Made by a program: the position numbers and the translations under genes. Shown piece after piece: positions 1 to 5,490 of a DNA stretch of 6,295 bases. How positions within the stretch are numbered: the first letter of the stretch is position 1; each line of letters starts with the position of its first letter. The notes under the pieces were generated by a model that ran no database searches, was not told where the DNA came from, and saw only the letters and a program-made list of their open reading frames with translations. The DNA is from Thermoplasmata archaeon (lineage in GTDB: Bacteria > Actinomycetota > Acidimicrobiia > Acidimicrobiales > Acidimicrobiaceae): assembly GCA_021836665.1 (NCBI GenBank), contig JAKBHQ010000506.1, positions 1 through 6,295 on the forward strand. Direction: 5' to 3'.

Positions 1-600
1 GATCCCTCAATCGGGCCTTTCCTTGGCGGACAAAGATGCGAGCAAATCCTAACCGTCCCGGTAGCGACCTCGTCAGTGGTAATACGATAGTCGCTTCTGA
101 TAATCGCTGGTTGGCCCACCCGCACTTCACCTTAGATTGTGGACCGTTCCTTGAGCAATTTTCTGTGTCGCCCCTCGATGTAGTAAAGGATGGTTCGGGC
201 CTTGCGGTGTCCCTCCTCCACTGGCCCTAATTTCGCTGCTTTCTTCGGCTGTTCGGACGGCCTTTGCAAATAAGCCAAGTTGGGCTCCTGGACGGCAGGT
301 TGCCTTACAGGTCAGTTGGAGAAGGGCTTCGTACTCCAATGGGCATTTGACATGGTTTCAATGGCTCACCGCAACAGACATGCGGGTGTTGGATCTGAAA
401 TCTCCCAACCCACACGTGCAGCGAGTTGGTGTAATTCTCAAGGGACAGGACCGGAATTTTTGACCTATCGCCACTCCTTTTCATCAAATCGATGAGTATC
501 GACAGCGTTGCTCTAGCGAAGCTCTAACTTCGGGAGCTTGTCAAATGGGCCCTGGTTGAAAACTCTTCTATTTCGTAGGGAGGGAATGACAACTACTGGG
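1..600. other. Stretch with no supported gene
   Basis: No reading frame here looks like a real gene. On the plus strand a frame is open from the left edge (position 3) to a stop ending at 230; it could be the tail of a gene outside the window, but its translation (ending SLLHWP) matches no family I know. On the minus strand frames of 60-70 codons overlap each other, and one (about 245 to 140, containing ARTILYYIEGRHRKLLKERS) looks protein-like but has no start, no ribosome site and an early stop. This could be decayed coding sequence or plain intergenic DNA. A small inverted repeat, CGAAG-CTCTAA-CTTCG, sits near 518-533. I find no tRNA-like or rRNA-like structure. Confidence 0.5.
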
Positions 601-608
601 GCGGCGAA

Positions 609-672
609 TATTGTGGCGGTGATTTATTGTGGCGGTGATTTATTGTGGCGGTGATTTATTGTGGCGGTGATT
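609..672. repeat. Tandem repeat, 4 perfect copies of 16 bases
   Basis: The unit TATTGTGGCGGTGATT occurs four times head to tail without a mismatch (609-624, 625-640, 641-656, 657-672). It is followed by GTGGCTGG, which resembles a degraded fifth copy lacking TATT. The period is not a multiple of three and no supported gene crosses it, so it is not a protein repeat. It lies downstream of the minus-strand glycerol operon, beyond its likely terminator. Perfect identity suggests recent expansion by slippage or unequal exchange, so copy number may vary between strains. No spacers separate the units, so it is not a CRISPR array. Confidence 0.95.
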
Positions 673-783
673 GTGGCTGGACAGTTCGAAAGTCGAGCTA
701 AGTATACCTCCAATATCTCATGCAGACTTCTTTGGGAAAGAGCTAAACCCGTGCCCAACTTTTTAGCAGATATAAGGCGCATA

Positions 784-816
784 TGAAAAGAACAAAATAT
801 TAGCCAAGCAGGCCAA
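784..816 (-). terminator. Weak intrinsic terminator after the glycerol operon
   Basis: Read on the minus strand, TTGGCC (816-811), loop TGCTT, then GGCTAA (805-800) form a six-pair stem with one G-U pair. It is followed by the T-rich run TATTTTGTTCTTTTC. It starts 15 bases past the kinase stop codon, the expected place for the end of the glpD-kinase transcript. The stem is short and the T run is interrupted, so termination may be partial. Confidence 0.45.
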
Positions 817-831
817 ATTTTCAACGCTCCA

Positions 832-2298
832 CTAGAAGCTGACCATAGAGAGCGCTGGTATTTCACCCATTGTTTCATCCCTCGCCGCCCGCCAGGCTTG
901 TCTCGATTGGAGCTGTTTTTGACTTCCCCGAGGCTCTGGAACCTCAATTGCCGTCGCCGGTAGGTCAAGGGATGCAACTTCATCGAGGCCAGCTAGTTCA
1001 CCCATGCCGATCAGTCCTAGCAGTCCTGCTCCGAGCGTTGTAGCCTCTACGGACTTTGACAGAAGTATTGGAAGTCCCGTTGCGGCCGCTAAATGTTTAA
1101 CCATTTCAGAATTGGTGGTCATTTTCCCGTCGACCATCAGTCGTTGAATCTCTAGGTTTCCATCGGCTTCTGCGGATTCCAACAGATCCATGGACATATG
1201 AGCAATGCCTCGAAATGCCGCCTGGAATAGTTCGTTGGCTCCGGTTCCACGACCCATGCCAAAGAAGGCCCCCCTGGCACCAAAGTCCCATTTTGGAGGG
1301 CCTTGACCCGCTAATGAAGGTACGAAGAGACTCTGATCATTTGGGTTAGCCCTCAGCGACATAGCTTCGGAGGCTTCTACGCTGTTGGCTAGGCCAAAGG
1401 AACTCGCCATCCATTCGATACAGGAACCGGCGGACAGGCCGATTGCCTCGATGCCCCAGGTGAGTACGGAATCATTACGGTCTATCGCAATTGGAAAGCA
1501 CCCGAATTCTCCCTTGCGTTCGAAGCCTGGCCGCTTTTCTCCGACGTATAGATCAAGCATCGCACCGGTCCCGAGGGTCAATTTCGCAGATCCCGGTGTC
1601 ACGCAACCCTGACCGATCATCGATGCCTGCTGATCTCCGATTAAAGCGGTGATCGGCAGGGGTCTCGAAAGCGCAGTCGCGACACCCATAGTACCTTTTG
1701 GTTCCACGAGTTTGGGAAGGAAAGAGTGGTCAATTCCGAGCTTGTCGATGCGCTGTAAGTCGTAGCCGCCGCCATCGTATGAGATCAGACCGGTGGTCGC
1801 GGCATTAGTAATGTCCGATATGTGAAGTTCGCCTTTAGTTAGTACACTAACCGCAAAGCTATCAATTGTCCCTAGGGCCGGCTGGGCGATTTGCCCCTCG
1901 GTTGTCCTCAGTAATTCCACGTACTTGGTGGCGGTCTCATTAGGTGCAAGCTCCAACCCCTGGGAGCGCCACATAAGACAGGTGGAAGCGGTGCGGAGGT
2001 CCTGCCATGAGATTCCGGTCGGCCAACACTTATTCGAAGCCTTGTCCCAAAGTATCGCGCTCGCTCGTTGCGACGCAATTGCAATGGATTCGAGACGACT
2101 TCCGGCGTCGGCTATTGCGGCTTCGGCGACCTCTAAAATTGCCCTCTTCAGTCCAACGGTATCGATTTCCACTATTCCCGGAGCGGGACTCAATTGCTTA
2201 GTGGGGACCTGGGCGATAAATCTGGGCATCAAGTCGACGAGCGAGACTTCGGAGGCCCTAATGGAAGAGGATCCGATGTCGATTACCAGCACTGTCAT
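832..2298 (-). CDS. glpK: FGGY-family carbohydrate kinase, glycerol kinase-like
   Basis: A 488-residue cytosolic kinase, close to the usual 500 of GlpK, expected to phosphorylate glycerol with ATP to sn-glycerol 3-phosphate. The N-terminal ATPase-fold domain starts with DIGSSSIRA (7-15). SDITNAATTGL (161-171) matches the GlpK TDxTNASRT segment, and GDQQASMIGQ (221-230) carries the probable catalytic base D222. GTGAM (243-247) is the phosphate loop, GAFFGM (343-348) begins the second FGGY signature, and VDGKMTTN (389-396) plus EATTLGAGLLGL (418-429) form the C-terminal nucleotide-binding part. The ATG at 2298 follows AAAGG with a 9-base gap. It lies 64 bases downstream of glpD on the same strand, probably in one operon. 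Oddity: E. coli GlpK glycerol contacts E84, Y135 and F270 appear as A79, N120 and L288, while R78, W98, D222 and Q223 are kept. The family is secure; glycerol as substrate rests partly on the glpD neighbour, so the symbol is provisional. Confidence 0.85.
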   Translation of the reverse strand: MTVLVIDIGSSSIRASEVSLVDLMPRFIAQVPTKQLSPAPGIVEIDTVGLKRAILEVAEAAIADAGSRLESIAIASQRASAILWDKASNKCWPTGISWQDLRTASTCLMWRSQGLELAPNETATKYVELLRTTEGQIAQPALGTIDSFAVSVLTKGELHISDITNAATTGLISYDGGGYDLQRIDKLGIDHSFLPKLVEPKGTMGVATALSRPLPITALIGDQQASMIGQGCVTPGSAKLTLGTGAMLDLYVGEKRPGFERKGEFGCFPIAIDRNDSVLTWGIEAIGLSAGSCIEWMASSFGLANSVEASEAMSLRANPNDQSLFVPSLAGQGPPKWDFGARGAFFGMGRGTGANELFQAAFRGIAHMSMDLLESAEADGNLEIQRLMVDGKMTTNSEMVKHLAAATGLPILLSKSVEATTLGAGLLGLIGMGELAGLDEVASLDLPATAIEVPEPRGSQKQLQSRQAWRAARDETMGEIPALSMVSF

Positions 2299-2362
2299 CG
2301 GAGGTTACCTTTCTGAAGTTTGACTTGGATCTTTTTAGGTCGTGCTAGCGGCGTCGGCTCTG

Positions 2363-3997
2363 TTAGCCGTTTCCAACTCTAAGCCGGGCAATGGAAGACA
2401 AGAACTGCGTCTTTTGTGCCTCGATTTGAGAGGTATTAAGTTCCTTATATCTAGCAATTGCGTCGGAGGCTGCCTCGAGTTCTAACTCTGCTTTGGAATG
2501 GTCGAGTATCGCGATCCGTGACCTTCTCATTAGTAGATCGCTGACCGAAGAGGCCAGTTCGTGTTTTATCTGGTATTCGAACTCTCCGACTAGATCTCCG
2601 CCTGCTAGGGCCTGATAAGACGAGGGGTCTTGCCCCATCGTCTTGATTACCGATACTGCCTGAGCTCCATAACGCTCTATGAGGTGAGTGGTGACTGAAT
2701 TTAGCGTTTCGGAACCGAGTTGGCTGGGGAGGTGTGATCTGACCCTAGCCGTCAGTTGGGCACGGTCTGATACCGGATAGGAGCCGACCAAGTTGATCCT
2801 TGATGTCATTGAATTTCGCTGGTGGTCCAGCTTTTCACACACAAGATCAACCGCCGATTGAGCCATCGCTCGATAGGTGGTTAGCTTGCCACCAGCGACA
2901 ACTATCGCCCAAGGGGTCGGAGTGAGGATCTCATACTTTCTCGAAAGCTCCGTGGTGTCAGAAGCATCGATATCCGGCTTCAATAGTGGCCTTAAACCAG
3001 ACCAACCCCCGGTAATGTCGGCTTTTGAGACCTTGGTCGAGAAGCGAGCATTTATCGCTGACAGGAGGTATTCGACGTCGGAATTGTCGATATCGGGTGC
3101 AGAAACTGGGCCATTAAATGGGGTGTCGGTTGTGCCGAAGTATGAGTACTCGCCCCATGGAACGACGAATATTCGCCGTCCGTCTCCAACTTCTATCGCA
3201 CCGGCCGAGTTGAGTGGAAGTTTTGATCCGTGTACCGCGAGGTGAACCCCTTTCGCCGGTACTATACCTACTCCGGAGTTGGATCTCGCCAATTCGGATA
3301 AAGCCCCGTTAGCCAGTCCGCCGGCAAGAACGACCACCCTCGAACGCAACGTGAAGGGTTGTCCATCTCCGACGGACGTATCGGGTAGGCAGTTTACTTC
3401 CGCATACCCTGAAGCTCCGGGGCTGGTAAAACCTTCAACTCTAGTATGAGTGAAGATATCCGCACCAAAATGTTTCTGGGCGGTAATGCAGACATTGAGG
3501 CAAAGGCGTGAGTCGTCAGCAAAAGCGTCATGATATAGAAGGGAACCGACTAAGTCCTCTCTTTGGAGGGTCGGAAGGAGTTTGAGGGTTTCATCGACGC
3601 CGAGTCTCCTATGCGCCTTAGAGGACCTTATGGATCCGGCGAGGTCGTAACCCCAGAGTGTTGCGGAGAGGCCGAATAGTTTTGAAACCCCCTTCAACCT
3701 GCTTCGGGAGTGTACAGGTATCACAAATCCCAAGGGTTTCACCAAGTGGGACGCCGTCTTTTGCAGGATTGCTCTCTCTCGTAGGCTCTCGGCGACGAGT
3801 CGAACCTCGCCGCGTTCGAGATAGCGAAGGCCACCATGGATTAATTTAGAAGACGCGGATGACGTCTTGGAACCTATATCGTCAGACTCCACCAACGCCA
3901 CTTTGAGGCCACGCGATGCCGCATCCAAAAGAACGCCTGATCCCGTAGCACCTCCTCCTACGACTAGTACGTCGTAATCTTTGAGCGAACTATTCAT
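2363..3997 (-). CDS. glpD: FAD-dependent glycerol-3-phosphate dehydrogenase
   Basis: A 544-residue peripheral membrane flavoenzyme that oxidises sn-glycerol 3-phosphate to dihydroxyacetone phosphate and passes electrons to quinone. The N-terminal FAD dinucleotide-binding motif is VGGGATGSGVLLDAASRG (13-30), family signature 1. SSASSKLIHGGLRYLERGE (46-64) and YHDAFADDSRL (155-165) are typical GlpD blocks. SGLRPL (333-338) holds the arginine expected to bind the substrate phosphate, and GGKLTTYRAMA (369-379) is signature 2. The C-terminal helical domain includes FEYQIKHELASSVSDLLMRRS (about 473-493). There is no cysteine-rich BFD-like tail, so this is the single-subunit aerobic type and not GlpA. 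The ATG at 3997 was chosen because AAGAGG precedes it by 4 bases and it puts the FAD motif at the usual distance; an upstream GTG at 4063 has no ribosome site. It is first in the operon, ahead of the kinase, and divergent from the Fur-family gene. Confidence 0.95.
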   Translation of the reverse strand: MNSSLKDYDVLVVGGGATGSGVLLDAASRGLKVALVESDDIGSKTSSASSKLIHGGLRYLERGEVRLVAESLRERAILQKTASHLVKPLGFVIPVHSRSRLKGVSKLFGLSATLWGYDLAGSIRSSKAHRRLGVDETLKLLPTLQREDLVGSLLYHDAFADDSRLCLNVCITAQKHFGADIFTHTRVEGFTSPGASGYAEVNCLPDTSVGDGQPFTLRSRVVVLAGGLANGALSELARSNSGVGIVPAKGVHLAVHGSKLPLNSAGAIEVGDGRRIFVVPWGEYSYFGTTDTPFNGPVSAPDIDNSDVEYLLSAINARFSTKVSKADITGGWSGLRPLLKPDIDASDTTELSRKYEILTPTPWAIVVAGGKLTTYRAMAQSAVDLVCEKLDHQRNSMTSRINLVGSYPVSDRAQLTARVRSHLPSQLGSETLNSVTTHLIERYGAQAVSVIKTMGQDPSSYQALAGGDLVGEFEYQIKHELASSVSDLLMRRSRIAILDHSKAELELEAASDAIARYKELNTSQIEAQKTQFLSSIARLRVGNG

Positions 3998-4086
3998 GAA
4001 ACCTCTTGTTATTCCTGGACGATGGTGGATGCCCTTTATAGGTCCAAACTGTTGTGATACCACACTAGGGCATAGTTGGACAATAG

Positions 4087-4115
4087 GGCTATTTCGCAGG
4101 GATCTAAGGCTATTT
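4087..4115. promoter_or_regulatory. Two-copy direct repeat upstream of glpD
   Basis: GGCTATTT occurs at 4087-4094 and again at 4108-4115, starts 21 bases apart, which is two helical turns. The flanks are also similar (CGCAGGGA after the first copy, TTTTGCGGA after the second). It lies about 90-120 bases upstream of the glpD ATG and about 130 upstream of the Fur-family gene. Same-face spacing suits a dimeric DNA-binding protein, perhaps a glycerol-operon regulator, but no regulator is identified here. Confidence 0.3.
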
Positions 4116-4171
4116 TTTGCGGACGAGTTTGTGATGGTCGAGCTAGTTGTTCGATATTGCGGATTGTAGAC

Positions 4172-4206
4172 GAATGATTCCAGGTTCGGAATATTCGTAA
4201 ATGATT
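4172..4206. promoter_or_regulatory. Candidate PerR/Fur operator region
   Basis: This region holds GAAT-G-ATTC (4172-4180) and the perfect dyad GAATATTC (4189-4196). AATGATT occurs twice, at 4173-4179 and 4200-4206. The AATnATT core is the centre of the Firmicutes PerR box TTATAATnATTATAA and of the 7-1-7 Fur box, though the outer bases match poorly. It ends 37 bases before the GTG of the Fur-family gene, which is right for autoregulation, and could also affect glpD. No convincing -35/-10 pair could be assigned. Confidence 0.35.
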
Positions 4207-4219
4207 GTTAGTTGCTAAC
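4207..4219. promoter_or_regulatory. Inverted repeat before the Fur-family gene
   Basis: GTTAG-TTG-CTAAC is a perfect 5-base dyad with a 3-base centre. A second, shifted dyad (TAGTT-GCT-AACTA) overlaps it. It sits between the AATGATT elements and the ribosome site AAAGGG (4230-4235). It may be part of an operator or a small leader hairpin; short dyads of this size also arise by chance. Confidence 0.25.
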
Positions 4220-4243
4220 TAGTGTGAATAAAGGGAATTCTTC

Positions 4244-4738
4244 GTGAAACAGGATCGGAAAGTTGCCGCTCTGGAGATGGAGACTCGTTTTAGGGCCGAG
4301 GGTAAAAAAGTTACCCCGCAGCGACAGAGGATATTCGATCTCCTCGCCGAAAATACGGAGCACCCTACAGCCGAGAACATCTTTCGGATGGTTCAGCAAG
4401 ATATGCCTACGGTATCACTTAAGACCGTATATCAGACCTTAAACGAGCTTGGACAATTGGGCATGGTCACGCTTTTAGAACTTGGTGGCGGTTCGATGCG
4501 ATTTGATCCAAATGTTAATCACGACCACCAGCACCTAGTTTGTGAGGTGTGTGGGTCGGTTGCCGACATTGACTTAGGACCGTTAGAACGAGTTTTTAAC
4601 GGGCGTAGCGACGTAGTATTTCTTGTCACCCGGGCCGAGGTAATTCTAAGGGGTGTATGCGAGGTATGCCAGAAGATCGACCTTGATAGCGCAAACCAAC
4701 AGGAGGTCGGTTCAAGGCAAAAAGTGCCGTCAGACTGA
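4244..4738 (+). CDS. perR: Fur-family regulator, PerR-type peroxide sensor
   Basis: A 164-residue cytosolic metal-dependent repressor, slightly longer than the usual 140-150. The winged-helix domain (about 20-85) includes VTPQRQRIFDLL, HPTAENIF and the recognition-helix segment SLKTVYQTLNELG. The dimerisation and metal domain follows. Aligned by eye to B. subtilis PerR (H37, D85, H91, H93, D104), the sensing ligands are all present: H40, D88 (in RFD), H95, H97 and D108. Aspartate at the last position is the PerR pattern, where Fur has glutamate. The structural zinc site is complete (C100/C103 and C139/C142, both CEVC). PerR proteins lose DNA binding when Fe-bound ligand histidines are oxidised by peroxide, which fits the rubrerythrin gene next on the same strand, 160 bases downstream. 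GTG start at 4244 with AAAGGG 8 bases ahead; ATG at codon 12 is an alternative without a good ribosome site. The 20-residue polar tail after 145 is not recognised. Confidence 0.88.
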   Translation: MKQDRKVAALEMETRFRAEGKKVTPQRQRIFDLLAENTEHPTAENIFRMVQQDMPTVSLKTVYQTLNELGQLGMVTLLELGGGSMRFDPNVNHDHQHLVCEVCGSVADIDLGPLERVFNGRSDVVFLVTRAEVILRGVCEVCQKIDLDSANQQEVGSRQKVPSD

Positions 4739-4782
4739 GCGGAATCCATAGAGACTCGCCAGACACAGTCGTATCGGCGCGC

Positions 4783-4808
4783 TCTGGTGGCCTAGGTGGT
4801 CCACCAGA
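4783..4808. promoter_or_regulatory. Perfect 8-base inverted repeat between perR and rubrerythrin
   Basis: TCTGGTGG (4783-4790) and CCACCAGA (4801-4808) are exact reverse complements around a 10-base loop. The loop contains AGGTGG (4794-4799), which can instead pair with CCACCT at 4825-4830. No T run follows, so it is a poor intrinsic terminator for perR. It may be an operator for rubrerythrin expression or a structured leader with alternative pairings. Confidence 0.45.
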
Positions 4809-4838
4809 ATGTAAATCAAACTGTCCACCTGCAGAAAA

Positions 4839-4880
4839 TAGATCAGAACAGATAGATCAAAATAAATAGATCAGAACAAA
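4839..4880 (+). repeat. Three 14-base tandem repeats in the rubrerythrin leader
   Basis: Three head-to-tail copies of a 14-base unit, TAGATCAGAACAGA, TAGATCAAAATAAA and TAGATCAGAACAAA, end 4 bases before the ribosome site AAGGAGA (4885-4891). All three share TAGATCA. The A-rich sequence would lie in or next to the 5' untranslated leader and should be unstructured, which could favour translation initiation. It could also be a multi-site operator. It does not resemble a PerR box. Confidence 0.85.
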
Positions 4881-4898
4881 CAACAAGGAGAAACAGAC

Positions 4899-5315
4899 AT
4901 GGCGGAACTTAAGGGTTCTAAGACCCAGGAAAACCTAAAGGAGGCCTTCGCCGGCGAGTCACAGGCCAACAGGCGTTATCTTTACTTTGCCCAGAAGGCC
5001 GATATCGAAGGCTATCCAGATACAGCGGCGCTTTTTCGCTCGGTAGCAGAGGGTGAGACTGGCCATGCCTTTGGGCACTTTGACTTTTTGGCCGAAGTAG
5101 GTGATCCCGTCACCGGCGAGCCCGTTGGACCGACGGAGGAGAACCTCAAGTCTGCGATTGCCGGCGAAACATACGAATATACCGAGATGTATCCGGGTTT
5201 TGCAAAGACTGCGAGGGAGGAAGGATTTGAAGAGGTTTCCGAGTGGTTTGAGACCTTGGCCCGTGCAGAGAAGAGCCACGCTGGGCGTTTTGCACAAGGG
5301 CTAGAGGCATTATAA
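4899..5315 (+). CDS. rbr: Rubrerythrin, rubredoxin-less (sulerythrin-like)
   Basis: A 138-residue ferritin-like diiron protein expected to reduce hydrogen peroxide to water in the cytosol. All seven diiron ligands of classical rubrerythrin can be placed by eye: E20 (in [11 protein letters not shown]), E53 and H56 (EGETGH), E90 and E93 ([11 protein letters not shown]), E124 and H127 (EKSH). The four-helix bundle fills the whole chain. The C-terminal rubredoxin domain with two CxxC pairs, present in the usual 190-residue proteins, is absent, and the protein has no cysteine at all, so electrons must come from another protein. The natural stop follows EAL, with no sign of frameshift or broken rubredoxin remnant after it. 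The start is secure: ATG with AAGGAGA 7 bases ahead, a strong site suggesting high expression. It is preceded by perR and followed, after a hairpin, by an Fe-S protein gene. PerR control is likely by context, but no clear PerR box is seen upstream. Confidence 0.95.
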   Translation: MAELKGSKTQENLKEAFAGESQANRRYLYFAQKADIEGYPDTAALFRSVAEGETGHAFGHFDFLAEVGDPVTGEPVGPTEENLKSAIAGETYEYTEMYPGFAKTAREEGFEEVSEWFETLARAEKSHAGRFAQGLEAL

Positions 5316-5329
5316 GTTTTTATTCTTGC

Positions 5330-5366
5330 GGGGGTTGGTGACTCATTGCGCCGACCCCCAAATTTT
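5330..5366 (+). terminator. Intrinsic terminator after rubrerythrin
   Basis: GGGGGTTGGTG (5330-5340), loop ACTCATTG, and CGCCGACCCCC (5349-5359) form an 11-pair stem with two G-U pairs, starting 14 bases past the rubrerythrin stop. The following AAATTTT is a short T run, so it could terminate only partly, letting some transcription reach the Fe-S gene, or it could stabilise the 3' end of the rubrerythrin message. Confidence 0.65.
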
Positions 5367-5490
5367 GTGCTAAGCCAGAGCATGAGCCACTTTTTTGTTA
5401 AAGAGCTTGCAATTAGTCGATCCGCATTGGTCGGCGCGGAGGTGGCTGAAGAGTGTTGCCCCGAGGGATATGACCATCGAATGGAGAATG

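Noticed and set aside
127..495. Decayed transposase in the left intergenic stretch
   Set aside because: Some minus-strand translation looks protein-like, but I find no catalytic motif, no terminal inverted repeats and no target duplication, so an insertion sequence cannot be supported.
609..672. CRISPR array
   Set aside because: The 16-base units are directly adjacent with no spacers, and no cas gene is present.
624..983. A 119-codon minus-strand frame running over the tandem repeat and the kinase C-terminus
   Set aside because: It lies antisense to nothing but overlaps the kinase 3' end in another frame on the same strand, and its tail is just the translated 16-base repeat; composition is not gene-like.
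2355..2369. Hairpin CGGCT-CTGTT-AGCCG at the end of glpD as a terminator between glpD and the kinase
   Set aside because: The stem is only five pairs, overlaps the stop codon, and no T run follows on the minus strand, so operon read-through is more likely.
2877..3245. A 122-codon plus-strand frame inside glpD
   Set aside because: It is fully antisense to a conserved part of GlpD and has no family resemblance or ribosome site.
3998..4063. A longer GlpD starting at a GTG at 4063, adding 22 residues (MVSQQFGPIKG...)
   Set aside because: No ribosome site precedes the GTG, the added residues are not GlpD-like, and the ATG at 3997 has AAGAGG ahead and puts the FAD motif at the normal position.
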